From assembly GCA_934167435.1 (NCBI GenBank), contig CAKPKZ010000006.1:1-27292 (forward strand): a stretch of DNA of 27,292 bases. Direction: 5' to 3'. The DNA is from an uncultured Clostridia bacterium. Its GTDB lineage: Bacteria > Bacillota > Clostridia > TANB77 > CAG-508. The translations under genes were made by a program, and so were the position numbers. The notes under the pieces are model-generated. The model was given only the letters and a program-made list of their open reading frames with translations, was not told the DNA's origin and did not search any database. How positions within the stretch are numbered: the first letter of the stretch is position 1; every line of letters starts with the position of its first letter. Positions 7,488 to 14,937 of this stretch are shown here, in pieces.

Positions 7488-8861
7488 CTACATAGTAAGA
7501 ATTCCATTTGGAGTATTTGTTATAACTAAAATATCTTCTTCTCTACCATTTTCAGCATTTATATATACTAAAAAATCCCTATCATCAACTTTACCTTTAA
7601 ATTCATAACACAATATTTCTGTTTTCCATTCTGTTGGAATTACCGCTAGTGATTCACTTTCAATTTGAAGTTGTTTATTTATTGTCTTTTTTGCCTCTTC
7701 CTTTGTTATTTTTACCTTTGAAGTATCCCTTTGAGTATGGTTACTTAAATATCCTGTTGTCTCTACCCCTAGTATTTCTCCATTATCTAAAGCTACTTTT
7801 ACTTTTATTAAATCCGGATACATTACAACATTATTTTGTGTATATGCATAATTTATTGTAACTATTCCTTCTTGTTTTAAATAATAAGTTTCTTTCATAT
7901 TTTCAAAGCCTTTTCCTTCTAGAAATTCTTTTCCTTTTTGGTTTGCATCGTCTTGTGAAATTATTTCAGAATTTACGCTTCTATTTGAATTCATATATAT
8001 AATATGTCCGCCCTTTTTAGAAATAGATATATTTATATCATCTTCTTGGTTAGTTTTTATTGAAAAATCATATGCTGGTATTGTTGCATTTTCTGAAAAT
8101 CCTAAATTGGAAATTTCTTTTATCTTTTCATACCCACAAAACTCTTTTGCTAATTGCTGTGCCTTTTCTTCATCAATATCATCACCTGTTAACCCAGTTA
8201 ATTGCCCATTAGTAATATGCTCTGAAAATGCACCATCATATATTAGCCCTGAATATTCATGAAAACTTTCTTCTAAATTATTAAAACTATCTTTAGAAAC
8301 ATTGGTTACTTGTTGTGCAAATGCTGCATTTCCTTTTTTAGTTAATTCTCCCCATTTAATTCTGCCAGAATTTATATCGTCTGACAATTGATTTAATGTA
8401 TTTTCTAATTCTGTGCTATAATTATGCAATTCCTTCAAATTCTTTAAATCATCTTCGCTTAAGCTTTCATTATAAATATTTTTTCTTGATAATGAATAAC
8501 TATAGTCACTTACTTGATTTAAAAATTTTTCTGTATTTTCTAATTCTTGACTTTCTATTGGCAACCTAGCTAAATAACTCTGTGCTAGATTAGCTTCCCT
8601 CCATACATTTGTTAATGTTTCTGCTCCATGCTCTGGTGTTGTTGATATTAGTGATTTTGCCAAATATGCCTCTACATTATCAACATAACTTACAAGTTCA
8701 TAAAATACCATATTATATCCATTTTCAGAAGCTTGCCTATATTCCCTTTGTTTAGAATATAAAATAGCGCCCAATGCTACTACTATAATTAATAATACTA
8801 CAATAACACTAAGCATATGCCCTTTTTTTAATCTATTTTTCCAATCAACCAATTTATTCAT
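7488..8861 (-). CDS. ypeB: Germination protein YpeB
   Basis: YpeB is the partner that stabilises and localises the cortex-lytic enzyme SleB in the dormant spore. The 457-residue protein has a short cytoplasmic N-terminus and one membrane helix (about residues 17-36). A long helical region follows, including WREANLAQSYLARLP and LNQLSDDINSGRIKWGEL. The C-terminal half contains repeated PepSY/YPEB-like units, each with an E-A-x-x-x-A-type helix (for example ISQDDANQKGKEFLEGKGF and ITKEEAKKTINKQL). It is 14 bases downstream of sleB on the same strand, the classical sleB-ypeB operon. Length agrees with the Bacillus protein. Confidence 0.93.
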   Translation of the reverse strand: MNKLVDWKNRLKKGHMLSVIVVLLIIVVALGAILYSKQREYRQASENGYNMVFYELVSYVDNVEAYLAKSLISTTPEHGAETLTNVWREANLAQSYLARLPIESQELENTEKFLNQVSDYSYSLSRKNIYNESLSEDDLKNLKELHNYSTELENTLNQLSDDINSGRIKWGELTKKGNAAFAQQVTNVSKDSFNNLEESFHEYSGLIYDGAFSEHITNGQLTGLTGDDIDEEKAQQLAKEFCGYEKIKEISNLGFSENATIPAYDFSIKTNQEDDINISISKKGGHIIYMNSNRSVNSEIISQDDANQKGKEFLEGKGFENMKETYYLKQEGIVTINYAYTQNNVVMYPDLIKVKVALDNGEILGVETTGYLSNHTQRDTSKVKITKEEAKKTINKQLQIESESLAVIPTEWKTEILCYEFKGKVDDRDFLVYINAENGREEDILVITNTPNGILTM

Positions 8862-8875
8862 AAAAAATTTCCTTT

Positions 8876-9346
8876 CTATTTACAAAATCTATGTTTTCCT
8901 ATAGTTTTTACAAGTGGTCTTGACCAAATCCACTTATTTGTTGCCGTGTTAGGATTAAAATAATATATACATCCTCCTGTTGGATCCCATCCGTTCATTG
9001 CATCTCTAGCCGCTTTATATACTGTAGAATTTTCACTTATTGGTGCACTAATTTGTCCGTCTGATACAGCTGTAAATGCACCTGATTGATATATTACCCC
9101 TGCAATTGTGTTTGGAAATTGAGAATGTTTAACTCTGTTTAAAATTACTGCCCCTACAGCAACTTGTCCTTCATATGGTTCTCCTCTTGCCTCACCATTT
9201 ATTGCTCTTGCCATTAACTGCACATCTGATGTACTACTAGACCCTGCATATACATTTGTTTCCTCATTATTTCCTAATAGCAATATTAATAAAATTAAAC
9301 CAATTAAAATTATAACTGTTATGAACAATTTCAATATTTTTTTCAC
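8876..9346 (-). CDS. sleB: Spore cortex-lytic enzyme SleB, short form
   Basis: SleB-type hydrolases (Hydrolase_2 family) are lytic transglycosylases that degrade muramic-delta-lactam-containing spore cortex during germination. The N-terminus is a membrane or export helix (residues 7-25). The catalytic domain starts near residue 41 with LMARAINGEARGEPYEGQVA, where the NGEARGE glutamate (residue 52) is the expected catalytic acid. GAVILNRV and CIYYFNP follow, ending with IGKHRFCK. The Bacillus protein has an extra N-terminal peptidoglycan-binding domain that is missing here, so at 156 aa this is a catalytic-domain-only form. The adjacent ypeB supports SleB rather than CwlJ. The start follows an AGGTGATAGAG site. 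Confidence 0.9.
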   Translation of the reverse strand: MKKILKLFITVIILIGLILLILLLGNNEETNVYAGSSSTSDVQLMARAINGEARGEPYEGQVAVGAVILNRVKHSQFPNTIAGVIYQSGAFTAVSDGQISAPISENSTVYKAARDAMNGWDPTGGCIYYFNPNTATNKWIWSRPLVKTIGKHRFCK

Positions 9347-9378
9347 TCTATCACCTTTTTAATAATTTTCTATATTCT

Positions 9379-9407
9379 TATTTTGTATTTTTTTATTAAA
9401 AATATTC
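9379..9407 (-). promoter_or_regulatory. Candidate sigma-G promoter of sleB-ypeB
   Basis: On the minus strand GAATA (9407-9403) matches the sigma-G -35 consensus GHATR. After 17 bases CAAAATA (9385-9379) matches six of seven positions of CATWHTA. Forespore expression by sigma-G is known for sleB in Bacillus, so the site fits the gene. Confidence 0.5.
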
Positions 9408-9473
9408 CATTTTTTATAATTTTTATGTTAAAATAAAGAAAATATATTATTATTCATTATAAAAGGAGAACTT

Positions 9474-10598
9474 ATGAAAAAAATATTAATTTTTTACGCA
9501 TCATATGGTGGTGGACATTTAAGTGCTGCCAAATCCATAGAAAAATGTATACAAGAAAACTACAAAGATACAAATACAAAATTAATAGATTGTATGAAAT
9601 ATGTAAATAAAACAATTGAAAAAATTACTACTGCTGCATATAGGCAAATGGCAAAAAAGGCTCCATGGGCATGGGGAAAAATATATTCAGATTCGCAAAG
9701 AGGGCCTTTGGCTCATTTGTCTTCACGTTCTAATAAAATTATGGCTATTAAGTTATTAAAATTATTAAGAGAAGAACAACCAGACTTAGTTATTTCAACA
9801 CATCCTTTTGGCAGCCAAATGTGCAGTTATTTAAAAAGAAAAGGAAAAATTAATTGTAAAATTGCAACAATTATGACCGACTTTGCTCCTCATGATCAAT
9901 GGCTTGTAGGAAGCGATTTTACAGATTACTATTTTGTAGCACATGATAAAATGAAAAATTATTTAATTTCAAAAAATATACCTGAATCCAAAGTATTCTC
10001 TACAGGAATACCTATATCAGACAGATTTTTAAAAACTTATACTAAAAATGAGATTTTAAATTCTTTAAATTTTCAAAATAATATGAAAACCATTTTATTT
10101 TTTGGTGGTGGAGAATTTGGACTTGGAAAATCAAAAACTGTTGAAATATTTAAAGCCCTTATAGAAAACTTTAACAATTTACAAATAATTGCTATATCTG
10201 GAAAAAACCCAAAAATGAAAGAAAATTTTGAAGAAATTAAAAAACAATATAATAAACAAAATAATGTAAAAATCCTGGAATACACCAACATGGTTCCTGA
10301 ATTTATGAGCATTTCAGATTTAGTTATAACTAAACCTGGGGGATTAACAACCTCAGAAAGTCTTGCTTCTAATCTACCAATGATTATTATAAATCCGATT
10401 CCTGGGCAAGAAGAAGAAAATGCTGAATTTTTAGAAAATAAGGGAATTGCTGTTTGGATAAAAAAAGATGACAATGTAAAAAATATTCTTCTAAATTTAT
10501 TATGTAATGATGAAAAATTAAATTCTATGAAAGAAAATACAAAATTATTAGCTCATAAAACATCAACAAATGATATTTGTAAAATATTATTTAGCTAA
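9474..10598 (+). CDS. Diacylglycerol glucosyltransferase / MGDG synthase-family glycosyltransferase (UgtP-like)
   Basis: This GT28-type enzyme likely transfers glucose (or galactose) from a UDP-sugar to diacylglycerol, making membrane glycolipids that can anchor lipoteichoic acid. The N-terminal MGDG-synthase domain opens with ILIFYASYGGGHLSAA, the family loop that contacts lipid acceptor and donor. The middle has MTDFAPHDQWLV. The C-terminal donor-binding domain has FFGGGEFGLGKS and TKPGGLTTSESLASNLP followed by NPIPGQEEENAEFL. At 374 aa it is near the normal length. AAAGGAGA precedes the ATG, and an extended -10 (TGTTAAAAT, to 9434) lies upstream. UDP-glucose could come from the phosphoglucomutase and pyrophosphorylase at 16-19 kb. 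Sugar and number of transfers cannot be read from sequence. Confidence 0.9.
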   Translation: MKKILIFYASYGGGHLSAAKSIEKCIQENYKDTNTKLIDCMKYVNKTIEKITTAAYRQMAKKAPWAWGKIYSDSQRGPLAHLSSRSNKIMAIKLLKLLREEQPDLVISTHPFGSQMCSYLKRKGKINCKIATIMTDFAPHDQWLVGSDFTDYYFVAHDKMKNYLISKNIPESKVFSTGIPISDRFLKTYTKNEILNSLNFQNNMKTILFFGGGEFGLGKSKTVEIFKALIENFNNLQIIAISGKNPKMKENFEEIKKQYNKQNNVKILEYTNMVPEFMSISDLVITKPGGLTTSESLASNLPMIIINPIPGQEEENAEFLENKGIAVWIKKDDNVKNILLNLLCNDEKLNSMKENTKLLAHKTSTNDICKILFS

Positions 10599-10623
10599 AA
10601 GTTTTTTAATTTATATTACATAC

Positions 10624-10661
10624 AAAAAAATACCTCATATAATTAATAGAGGTGTTTTTTT
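10624..10661. terminator. Bidirectional terminator between the glucosyltransferase gene and recR
   Basis: AAAAAAATACCTC pairs with GAGGTGTTTTTTT (13 bp including one G-T pair) around a 12-base loop. A-run and T-run flanks make it usable on both strands, suiting its position between convergent genes. Confidence 0.85.
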
Positions 10662-10680
10662 ATGTGTTTAAATGATTTAT

Positions 10681-11280
10681 TTATAATTCTCTTCTACCTT
10701 CTAATGCTTTTGTTAATGTTATTTCATCAGTATACTCTAAATCTCCGCCAACTGGTATTCCGTGTGCTATTCTTGTAACTTTTATTCCTAAAGGTTTTAT
10801 TAGCTTTGAAATATACATAGCTGTTGCTTCTCCTTCTACCCTAGGGTTTGTAGCAAGTATAACTTCTTTAACTTGTCCATCCATAAGCCTTGCTAGAAGT
10901 TCTTTTATTTTTATATCATCAGGTCCAACTCCATTCATTGGAGAAATAGAACCATGTAATACATGATAAACACCTTTAAATTCATGCGTTTTTTCCATTG
11001 CTATTATATCCCTTACATCCTCAACAACACAAATAGAAGTTACTTCTCTTTTAGGGTTTGCACAAATTGGGCATGGGTCTGTATCTGATATATTATAACA
11101 CTTACTACAATATTTTAAATTCTTTTTTGCATTTAATATTGAAGATACAAATTCGTTTGTTTCTTGTTCAGAACTATTTAAAATATAAAAAGCAAGCCTA
11201 GCAGCAGTTTTATGTCCAATACTAGGCAACTTTTCAAAACTTTCTATTAATTTTTCAATTGATGGTGAATAATATGACAT
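10681..11280 (-). CDS. recR: Recombination mediator protein RecR
   Basis: RecR acts with RecO/RecF to load RecA on gapped DNA. Visible parts in order: the N-terminal helix-hairpin-helix (LPSIGHKTAARLAFYIL), a four-cysteine zinc site (C58, C61, C70, C73; CSKC and CPIC), the Toprim domain (ICVVEDVRDIIAMEKT, EVILATNPRVEGEATAMYI) and the C-terminal Walker-B-like ARLM/IPVGGDLEYTDEITL region. At 199 aa it is full length. It ends the dnaX-ybaB-recR cluster, 17 bases after ybaB, an arrangement conserved across bacteria. Confidence 0.97.
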   Translation of the reverse strand: MSYYSPSIEKLIESFEKLPSIGHKTAARLAFYILNSSEQETNEFVSSILNAKKNLKYCSKCYNISDTDPCPICANPKREVTSICVVEDVRDIIAMEKTHEFKGVYHVLHGSISPMNGVGPDDIKIKELLARLMDGQVKEVILATNPRVEGEATAMYISKLIKPLGIKVTRIAHGIPVGGDLEYTDEITLTKALEGRREL

Positions 11281-11297
11281 ATATTTTACATCCTTTT

Positions 11298-11642
11298 TTA
11301 CATTAATCCTGGAATGTTATATTTTCCAAATTGTTGACTTTGTGCAGAATCTACTTTTCTTAAAGCCTCATTTATACAAGTGATTATTAAGTCTTCTAAC
11401 ATCTCAACATCATCTGGATCTACAACATCTTTTTGTATTTTTATTTCTTTAACAACTTTAGAACCTGAAACTTTTACATTAACAGCTCCTCCACCAGCTG
11501 ATGCTTCAAATTCCTTTTCAGCAAGCTCTGCTTGGCTTTTTTCCATATCTGCTTGCATTTTTTTAGCTTCTTTCATTAAACTGCTTATATTCATTCCGCC
11601 AAATCCTCCCATACCTCCTGGGAATCCTCCTCTTTTAGACAT
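11298..11642 (-). CDS. ybaB: YbaB/EbfC family nucleoid-associated protein
   Basis: The 114-residue DNA-binding protein starts with a glycine/methionine-rich segment (GGFPGGMGGFGGM), followed by the family core: helix NISSLMKEAKKMQADMEKSQAEL, strand region FEASAGGGAVNVKVSGSKVVKEI, and the acidic IQKDVVDPDDVEMLEDLI helix with ITCINEALRKV. AAAGGAGG sits just before the ATG. It lies between dnaX and recR, the usual place for this gene. The Gly-rich N-terminus is seen in other Firmicute homologues. Confidence 0.96.
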   Translation of the reverse strand: MSKRGGFPGGMGGFGGMNISSLMKEAKKMQADMEKSQAELAEKEFEASAGGGAVNVKVSGSKVVKEIKIQKDVVDPDDVEMLEDLIITCINEALRKVDSAQSQQFGKYNIPGLM

Positions 11643-11662
11643 TTTTTATTCCTCCTTTAAAT

Positions 11663-13276
11663 TTATTCTACTATATTAAATGGTATATCTAAACCATTTG
11701 CAAAATTCTGAATATCTTGTTCACTTGTTATTTGTGGTTTTTTTTCCATTTGATCTATATATTTTATCTGCATCTCTTTTCCACAAGCCATAGAAACTAA
11801 ATTAGATATTTCTTTTATATTTTCTTGTTTTTCTAAAACTGTTTTTCCAAATGAGCTTAAACCATTAGGAAACTCTATTCCTACTGTCATATCGTTTAAT
11901 TCTACTGCTTTAGAATTCATTAAATTTGTATACAAAACTATTCTTCCGTTTGCTTTTAAGTCATTTACAATTTGTGGCCAATATTCTTCTGATTTATTCG
12001 AATAATTCCTTTTATTATTAGCTGGCATTACTCTTTTTGTATTGTTGTTAATAATATTTTTAGTTACCACTTTACTAGAACTGGTATTTTGAGTAATAGA
12101 TGCAGCTGAGTTATTTATATTAGGCACTTGAATACTTCCACTTTTTAAATATTTTTCTATTTTTCCTACTCTTTCTTCCAAATTATTTGATATTCCAACT
12201 TGTTCATTACATAAATTAATAATTCCAGCTTGAAACATAATTACTTTTTGAGTAGACCACTTCATGTTATTTTCCAGCTCTGATAATTTATATATTAAAT
12301 TTAATAGTCTTACTTGGTTTGCATTATTAGCTAATTTTTTAATTTGATTAAGCTCATTTTCATTGTACATATCAAGATTTCCATTAGATTTAATTACTAA
12401 TATATCTTTTATGTATTTAATCATTTCCCATAATAAGTTGTTTAAATCTTTACCATCATTTAGTACTTTATCTATTCCGTTAAGAGCGTTTTCTACATTG
12501 TATTCAATTATTGCATTTATAATTTCATATACAAATGTTGTTTTTGGTATTCCCACCAAATCTTTTATTTTATCTTCATTAATTTTGTTTTCACCGTCTT
12601 GAATACATCTTTCTAATATTGATAAAGCATCTCTCATTGCCCCTTCTGATAAAACAGCAATAATGTTTAGGGCTCCTTGGGTTATTTCTATTTTACTTTG
12701 CTCACATACAATTTTCAATCTTTTAATAATATTATCATTTGATATTCTTTTAAAGTCAAATCTTTGACATCTTGAAAGAATTGTTGCTGGTAATTTTTGT
12801 GGTTCTGTTGTTGCTAAAATAAATTTTACATGTTCTGGTGGTTCTTCTAATGTTTTTAAAAGAGCATTAAAAGCCCCTGTTGATAACATATGAACCTCAT
12901 CTATAATATATACCCTATATTTAGCTTTTGTTGGTAAAAAATTAACCTCTTCACGAATTGCTCTTATATCTTCTACACTATTATTTGAAGCCGCATCCAT
13001 TTCCACAATATCTGTAAGTGACCCATTAATAGCTCCTTTACATATTTCACATTCATTACATGGTTCACCATTTTGTGGATTTAAACAATTTATTGCTCTT
13101 GCTAATATTTTTGCAGAAGATGTTTTTCCTGTACCTCTTCCTCCATTAAACAAATACGCATGTCCTACTCTGCCGGACATTATTTGATTTTTTAATGTTG
13201 TTGTTATATGCTCTTGCCCTACCATTTCTGCAAATGACATAGGTCTAAACTTTCTATAAAGAGCTGTGTACCCCAT
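11663..13276 (-). CDS. dnaX: DNA polymerase III subunit gamma/tau
   Basis: DnaX is the clamp-loader ATPase. The chosen start, MGYTALYRKFRP at 13276, is the universal DnaX beginning and has an AAGGATG site (13284-13290). A longer open frame to 13444 is rejected because it runs through the SRP RNA gene. Motifs: Walker A GGRGTGKTS (residues about 45-53), four zinc cysteines (C of AINCLN, then CNECEIC), Walker B YIIDEVHML, sensor 1 ILATTEPQKLP and the SRC motif LSRCQRFDF. The protein has 537 residues; the last ~150 are variable, as in tau. An A8 run in the coding strand lies 26 codons from the end. It is followed after 20 bases by ybaB. Confidence 0.96.
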   Translation of the reverse strand: MGYTALYRKFRPMSFAEMVGQEHITTTLKNQIMSGRVGHAYLFNGGRGTGKTSSAKILARAINCLNPQNGEPCNECEICKGAINGSLTDIVEMDAASNNSVEDIRAIREEVNFLPTKAKYRVYIIDEVHMLSTGAFNALLKTLEEPPEHVKFILATTEPQKLPATILSRCQRFDFKRISNDNIIKRLKIVCEQSKIEITQGALNIIAVLSEGAMRDALSILERCIQDGENKINEDKIKDLVGIPKTTFVYEIINAIIEYNVENALNGIDKVLNDGKDLNNLLWEMIKYIKDILVIKSNGNLDMYNENELNQIKKLANNANQVRLLNLIYKLSELENNMKWSTQKVIMFQAGIINLCNEQVGISNNLEERVGKIEKYLKSGSIQVPNINNSAASITQNTSSSKVVTKNIINNNTKRVMPANNKRNYSNKSEEYWPQIVNDLKANGRIVLYTNLMNSKAVELNDMTVGIEFPNGLSSFGKTVLEKQENIKEISNLVSMACGKEMQIKYIDQMEKKPQITSEQDIQNFANGLDIPFNIVE

Positions 13277-13315
13277 ATATATCACATCCTTTATAAATAT
13301 AAAAAATGGTGTGAA

Positions 13316-13434
13316 ATCTAATCTCTCTATGGAAAGAACCTCCACATAAAGATTTCTATTTATTGCTGCTTCCTTCCGGACCTGACAAGGTTCATAGGTC
13401 TTTATTGGAAATGCTTTCCATACAAAGATTAAAT
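13316..13434 (-). ncRNA. ffs: Signal recognition particle RNA, small (4.5S-like) form
   Basis: The minus strand carries the SRP RNA helix-8 signature GTCAGGTCCGGAAGGAAGCA, including the GGAA tetraloop and the asymmetric loop bound by Ffh. The outer stem is clear: TAATCT (13431-13426) pairs with AGATTA (13324-13319), and TATGGAAAG pairs with CTTTCCATA. The predicted start from the promoter at 13449-13477 is about 13441, leaving no room for the 5' Alu domain seen in Bacillus scRNA. It sits directly upstream of dnaX as in Bacillus. Ends are estimated to within about 8 bases; a T-rich tract near 13301-13295 may be the 3' end. Confidence 0.93.
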
Positions 13435-13448
13435 TACATACCATCTGT

Positions 13449-13477
13449 ATTATATACTGTAAATAAGTTTAAATCAA
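13449..13477 (-). promoter_or_regulatory. Promoter of the SRP RNA gene
   Basis: On the minus strand TTGATT (13477-13472), a 17-base spacer and TATAAT (13454-13449) predict a start near 13441, just before the RNA. dnaX may be transcribed by read-through. The tRNA promoter at 14871-14899 has the same two hexamers and spacing. Confidence 0.75.
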
Positions 13478-13487
13478 GTAATTTATA

Positions 13488-14246
13488 TTAATTTTTTACT
13501 CTTTTAAAAATTAAATTTGTTAAATCTGTAATTTCTTTAGACGTTGTTCCGTCTTGAATAACGTCTCCTACAGGCATATCAAGTTTTATTGTTGATTTAA
13601 ATTCTTTTCCAGATTTTAATTTAATTGTTATATCAAATTTTGCATTTATTTTTAAATCATCATTTGTTAAATTTATTTTTTTTAATAATTCATTATGATT
13701 TATTATCTCTTCTTCATTAGATTTATACTCATTTAAATTATTGTTTGAAACCCTAAATGAGATAACATCTCCTTGATTTGACATTTTTAAATTTTTTATA
13801 TTTGAATTAGTATCTCCAATATATTCTATTTTCTCAACTTTATTTTCGTCATTTGTTTTAAATATTCTATTAGGATCAACTGAATCTGGTTTATAAATAT
13901 TTATTTGTCCTAATTGGCTTTGTTTTTCAAAATTAAAATTATCCAATATTACACTATCTATTATTTCTGTTTTTGAATAATTATTATTTTTTTCAATATA
14001 TAAGTAAATATCATTATTTTGATTAACAATAAAATCCCACTTTGTATCTGGATTTTCTTGGTCAATTCCTTCTGAAGAACTAATAATTACTATTTTATTT
14101 AGTTTAAATGGCATATTAGTTTCGCCTTCAACATTATATTTTAATATTATCATGCCTAGTATAAATAATAAAGCCACAATTATTACAGTTATTACGCATA
14201 CATGAAATAATTTGGTATGTATTAGTTTAATAATTTTTTCCTTCAT
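13488..14246 (-). CDS. Hypothetical single-pass membrane protein, 252 aa
   Basis: I do not recognise a named family. A short basic N-terminus is followed by one membrane helix (about residues 14-36). The remaining ~215 residues are predicted extracytoplasmic, polar and strand-rich, for example KIVIISSSEG, DIYLYIEKNN and FDITIKLKSGKEFKSTIKL. No catalytic motif is evident. It has its own perfect-consensus promoter at 14268-14296 inside the end of tadA and a GGGAGG site. It separates tadA from the SRP RNA gene, which are adjacent in Bacillus. A cell-surface or sensor-like role is possible but unsupported. Confidence 0.7.
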   Translation of the reverse strand: MKEKIIKLIHTKLFHVCVITVIIVALLFILGMIILKYNVEGETNMPFKLNKIVIISSSEGIDQENPDTKWDFIVNQNNDIYLYIEKNNNYSKTEIIDSVILDNFNFEKQSQLGQINIYKPDSVDPNRIFKTNDENKVEKIEYIGDTNSNIKNLKMSNQGDVISFRVSNNNLNEYKSNEEEIINHNELLKKINLTNDDLKINAKFDITIKLKSGKEFKSTIKLDMPVGDVIQDGTTSKEITDLTNLIFKRVKN

Positions 14247-14267
14247 TTTTTCCTCCCAAGCGTGATA

Positions 14268-14296
14268 ATTATACTGTAATTATTTGTTTTTGTCAA
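14268..14296 (-). promoter_or_regulatory. Perfect-consensus promoter of the 252-aa membrane protein gene
   Basis: On the minus strand TTGACA (14296-14291), 17 bases, then TATAAT (14273-14268). The -35 box lies within the last codons of tadA. Predicted start is near 14261, giving a leader of only about 15 bases that contains the GGGAGG site. Confidence 0.75.
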
Positions 14297-14759
14297 AATT
14301 ATTATTTGATTTATTTTTTCTAAGCTCTTTAAAAAATTCCTTTAAAATTCTTTCACATTCTTCTTTTAAAATTCCTTTTTCTGCATCAACTTTATGATTA
14401 AACTTATAATCTTCAAATAAGTTAAAAACCGAACCTACAGCTCCTGTTTTTTTATCTGTTGCACCTATATAAACCTTTTTTATTCTAGAATTAATAATTG
14501 CCCCTGCGCACATAGAGCACGGCTCTAACGTTACATACATTTCGCAGTCAAGTAGTCTCCATGATTGTAATTTTTTACTTGCTTTTTGTATTGCTAATAT
14601 TTCTGCATGTTTTGTTGTGTCTGTTTTTGTTTCTTTTTGATTATGTGCTCTAGCTATTATTTTTCCATCTTTTACTATTACAGCTCCCACTGGGACTTCT
14701 AGTTTTTCATAAGCCTTTTTAGCTTCCTTAAGAGCCTCTTGCATAAATTTTAGTTCCAT
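14280..14759 (-). CDS. tadA: tRNA-specific adenosine deaminase TadA
   Basis: TadA converts adenosine 34 to inosine in tRNA-Arg(ACG), extending decoding of CGN codons. The zinc deaminase motifs are intact: HAE (H51, catalytic E53) and PCSMC (C81, C84). Other family blocks are VPVGAVIVKDGKIIARAHN and INSRIKKVYIGATDKKTGAVGS. At 159 aa, with a polar C-terminal tail ending NNNFDKNK, length is typical. It lies 16 bases from the 3' end of the tRNA-Arg(CCT) gene on the same strand, so it may be co-transcribed with the tRNA and released by processing. Confidence 0.96.
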   Translation of the reverse strand: MELKFMQEALKEAKKAYEKLEVPVGAVIVKDGKIIARAHNQKETKTDTTKHAEILAIQKASKKLQSWRLLDCEMYVTLEPCSMCAGAIINSRIKKVYIGATDKKTGAVGSVFNLFEDYKFNHKVDAEKGILKEECERILKEFFKELRKNKSNNNFDKNK

Positions 14760-14775
14760 ATTTTCCTCTCATTTT

Positions 14776-14851
<76 letters not shown>

Positions 14852-14870
14852 ATATACTTAATACATTAGT

Positions 14871-14899
14871 ATTATATTATATTTATTATACAAAATCAA
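14871..14899 (-). promoter_or_regulatory. Promoter of the tRNA-Arg gene
   Basis: On the minus strand TTGATT (14899-14894), a 17-base spacer and TATAAT (14876-14871). Predicted start about 14864 leaves a short leader before the mature tRNA end at 14851. tadA could be expressed from the same promoter. Confidence 0.75.
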
Positions 14900-14927
14900 G
14901 CATATTTTACACTCTTGACATTAATGC

Positions 14928-14933
14928 TATAAT
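14928..14933 (+). promoter_or_regulatory. Extended -10 promoter of ttcA
   Basis: TGCTATAAT gives TGn plus a perfect -10. The -35 position is poor, typical for extended -10 promoters. The predicted start, about 14940, falls on the first possible start codons of ttcA, implying a leaderless or nearly leaderless mRNA. Confidence 0.55.
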
Positions 14934-14937
14934 ATTA

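Noticed and set aside
13277..13444. 56-codon N-terminal extension of dnaX
   Set aside because: It runs through the SRP RNA gene, has no ribosome binding site, and the universal DnaX start MGYTALYRKFRP lies at 13276.
14915..14933. TTGACA next to TATAAT before ttcA as a standard promoter
   Set aside because: The hexamers are only seven bases apart, too close for one polymerase; the extended -10 alone is the better reading.
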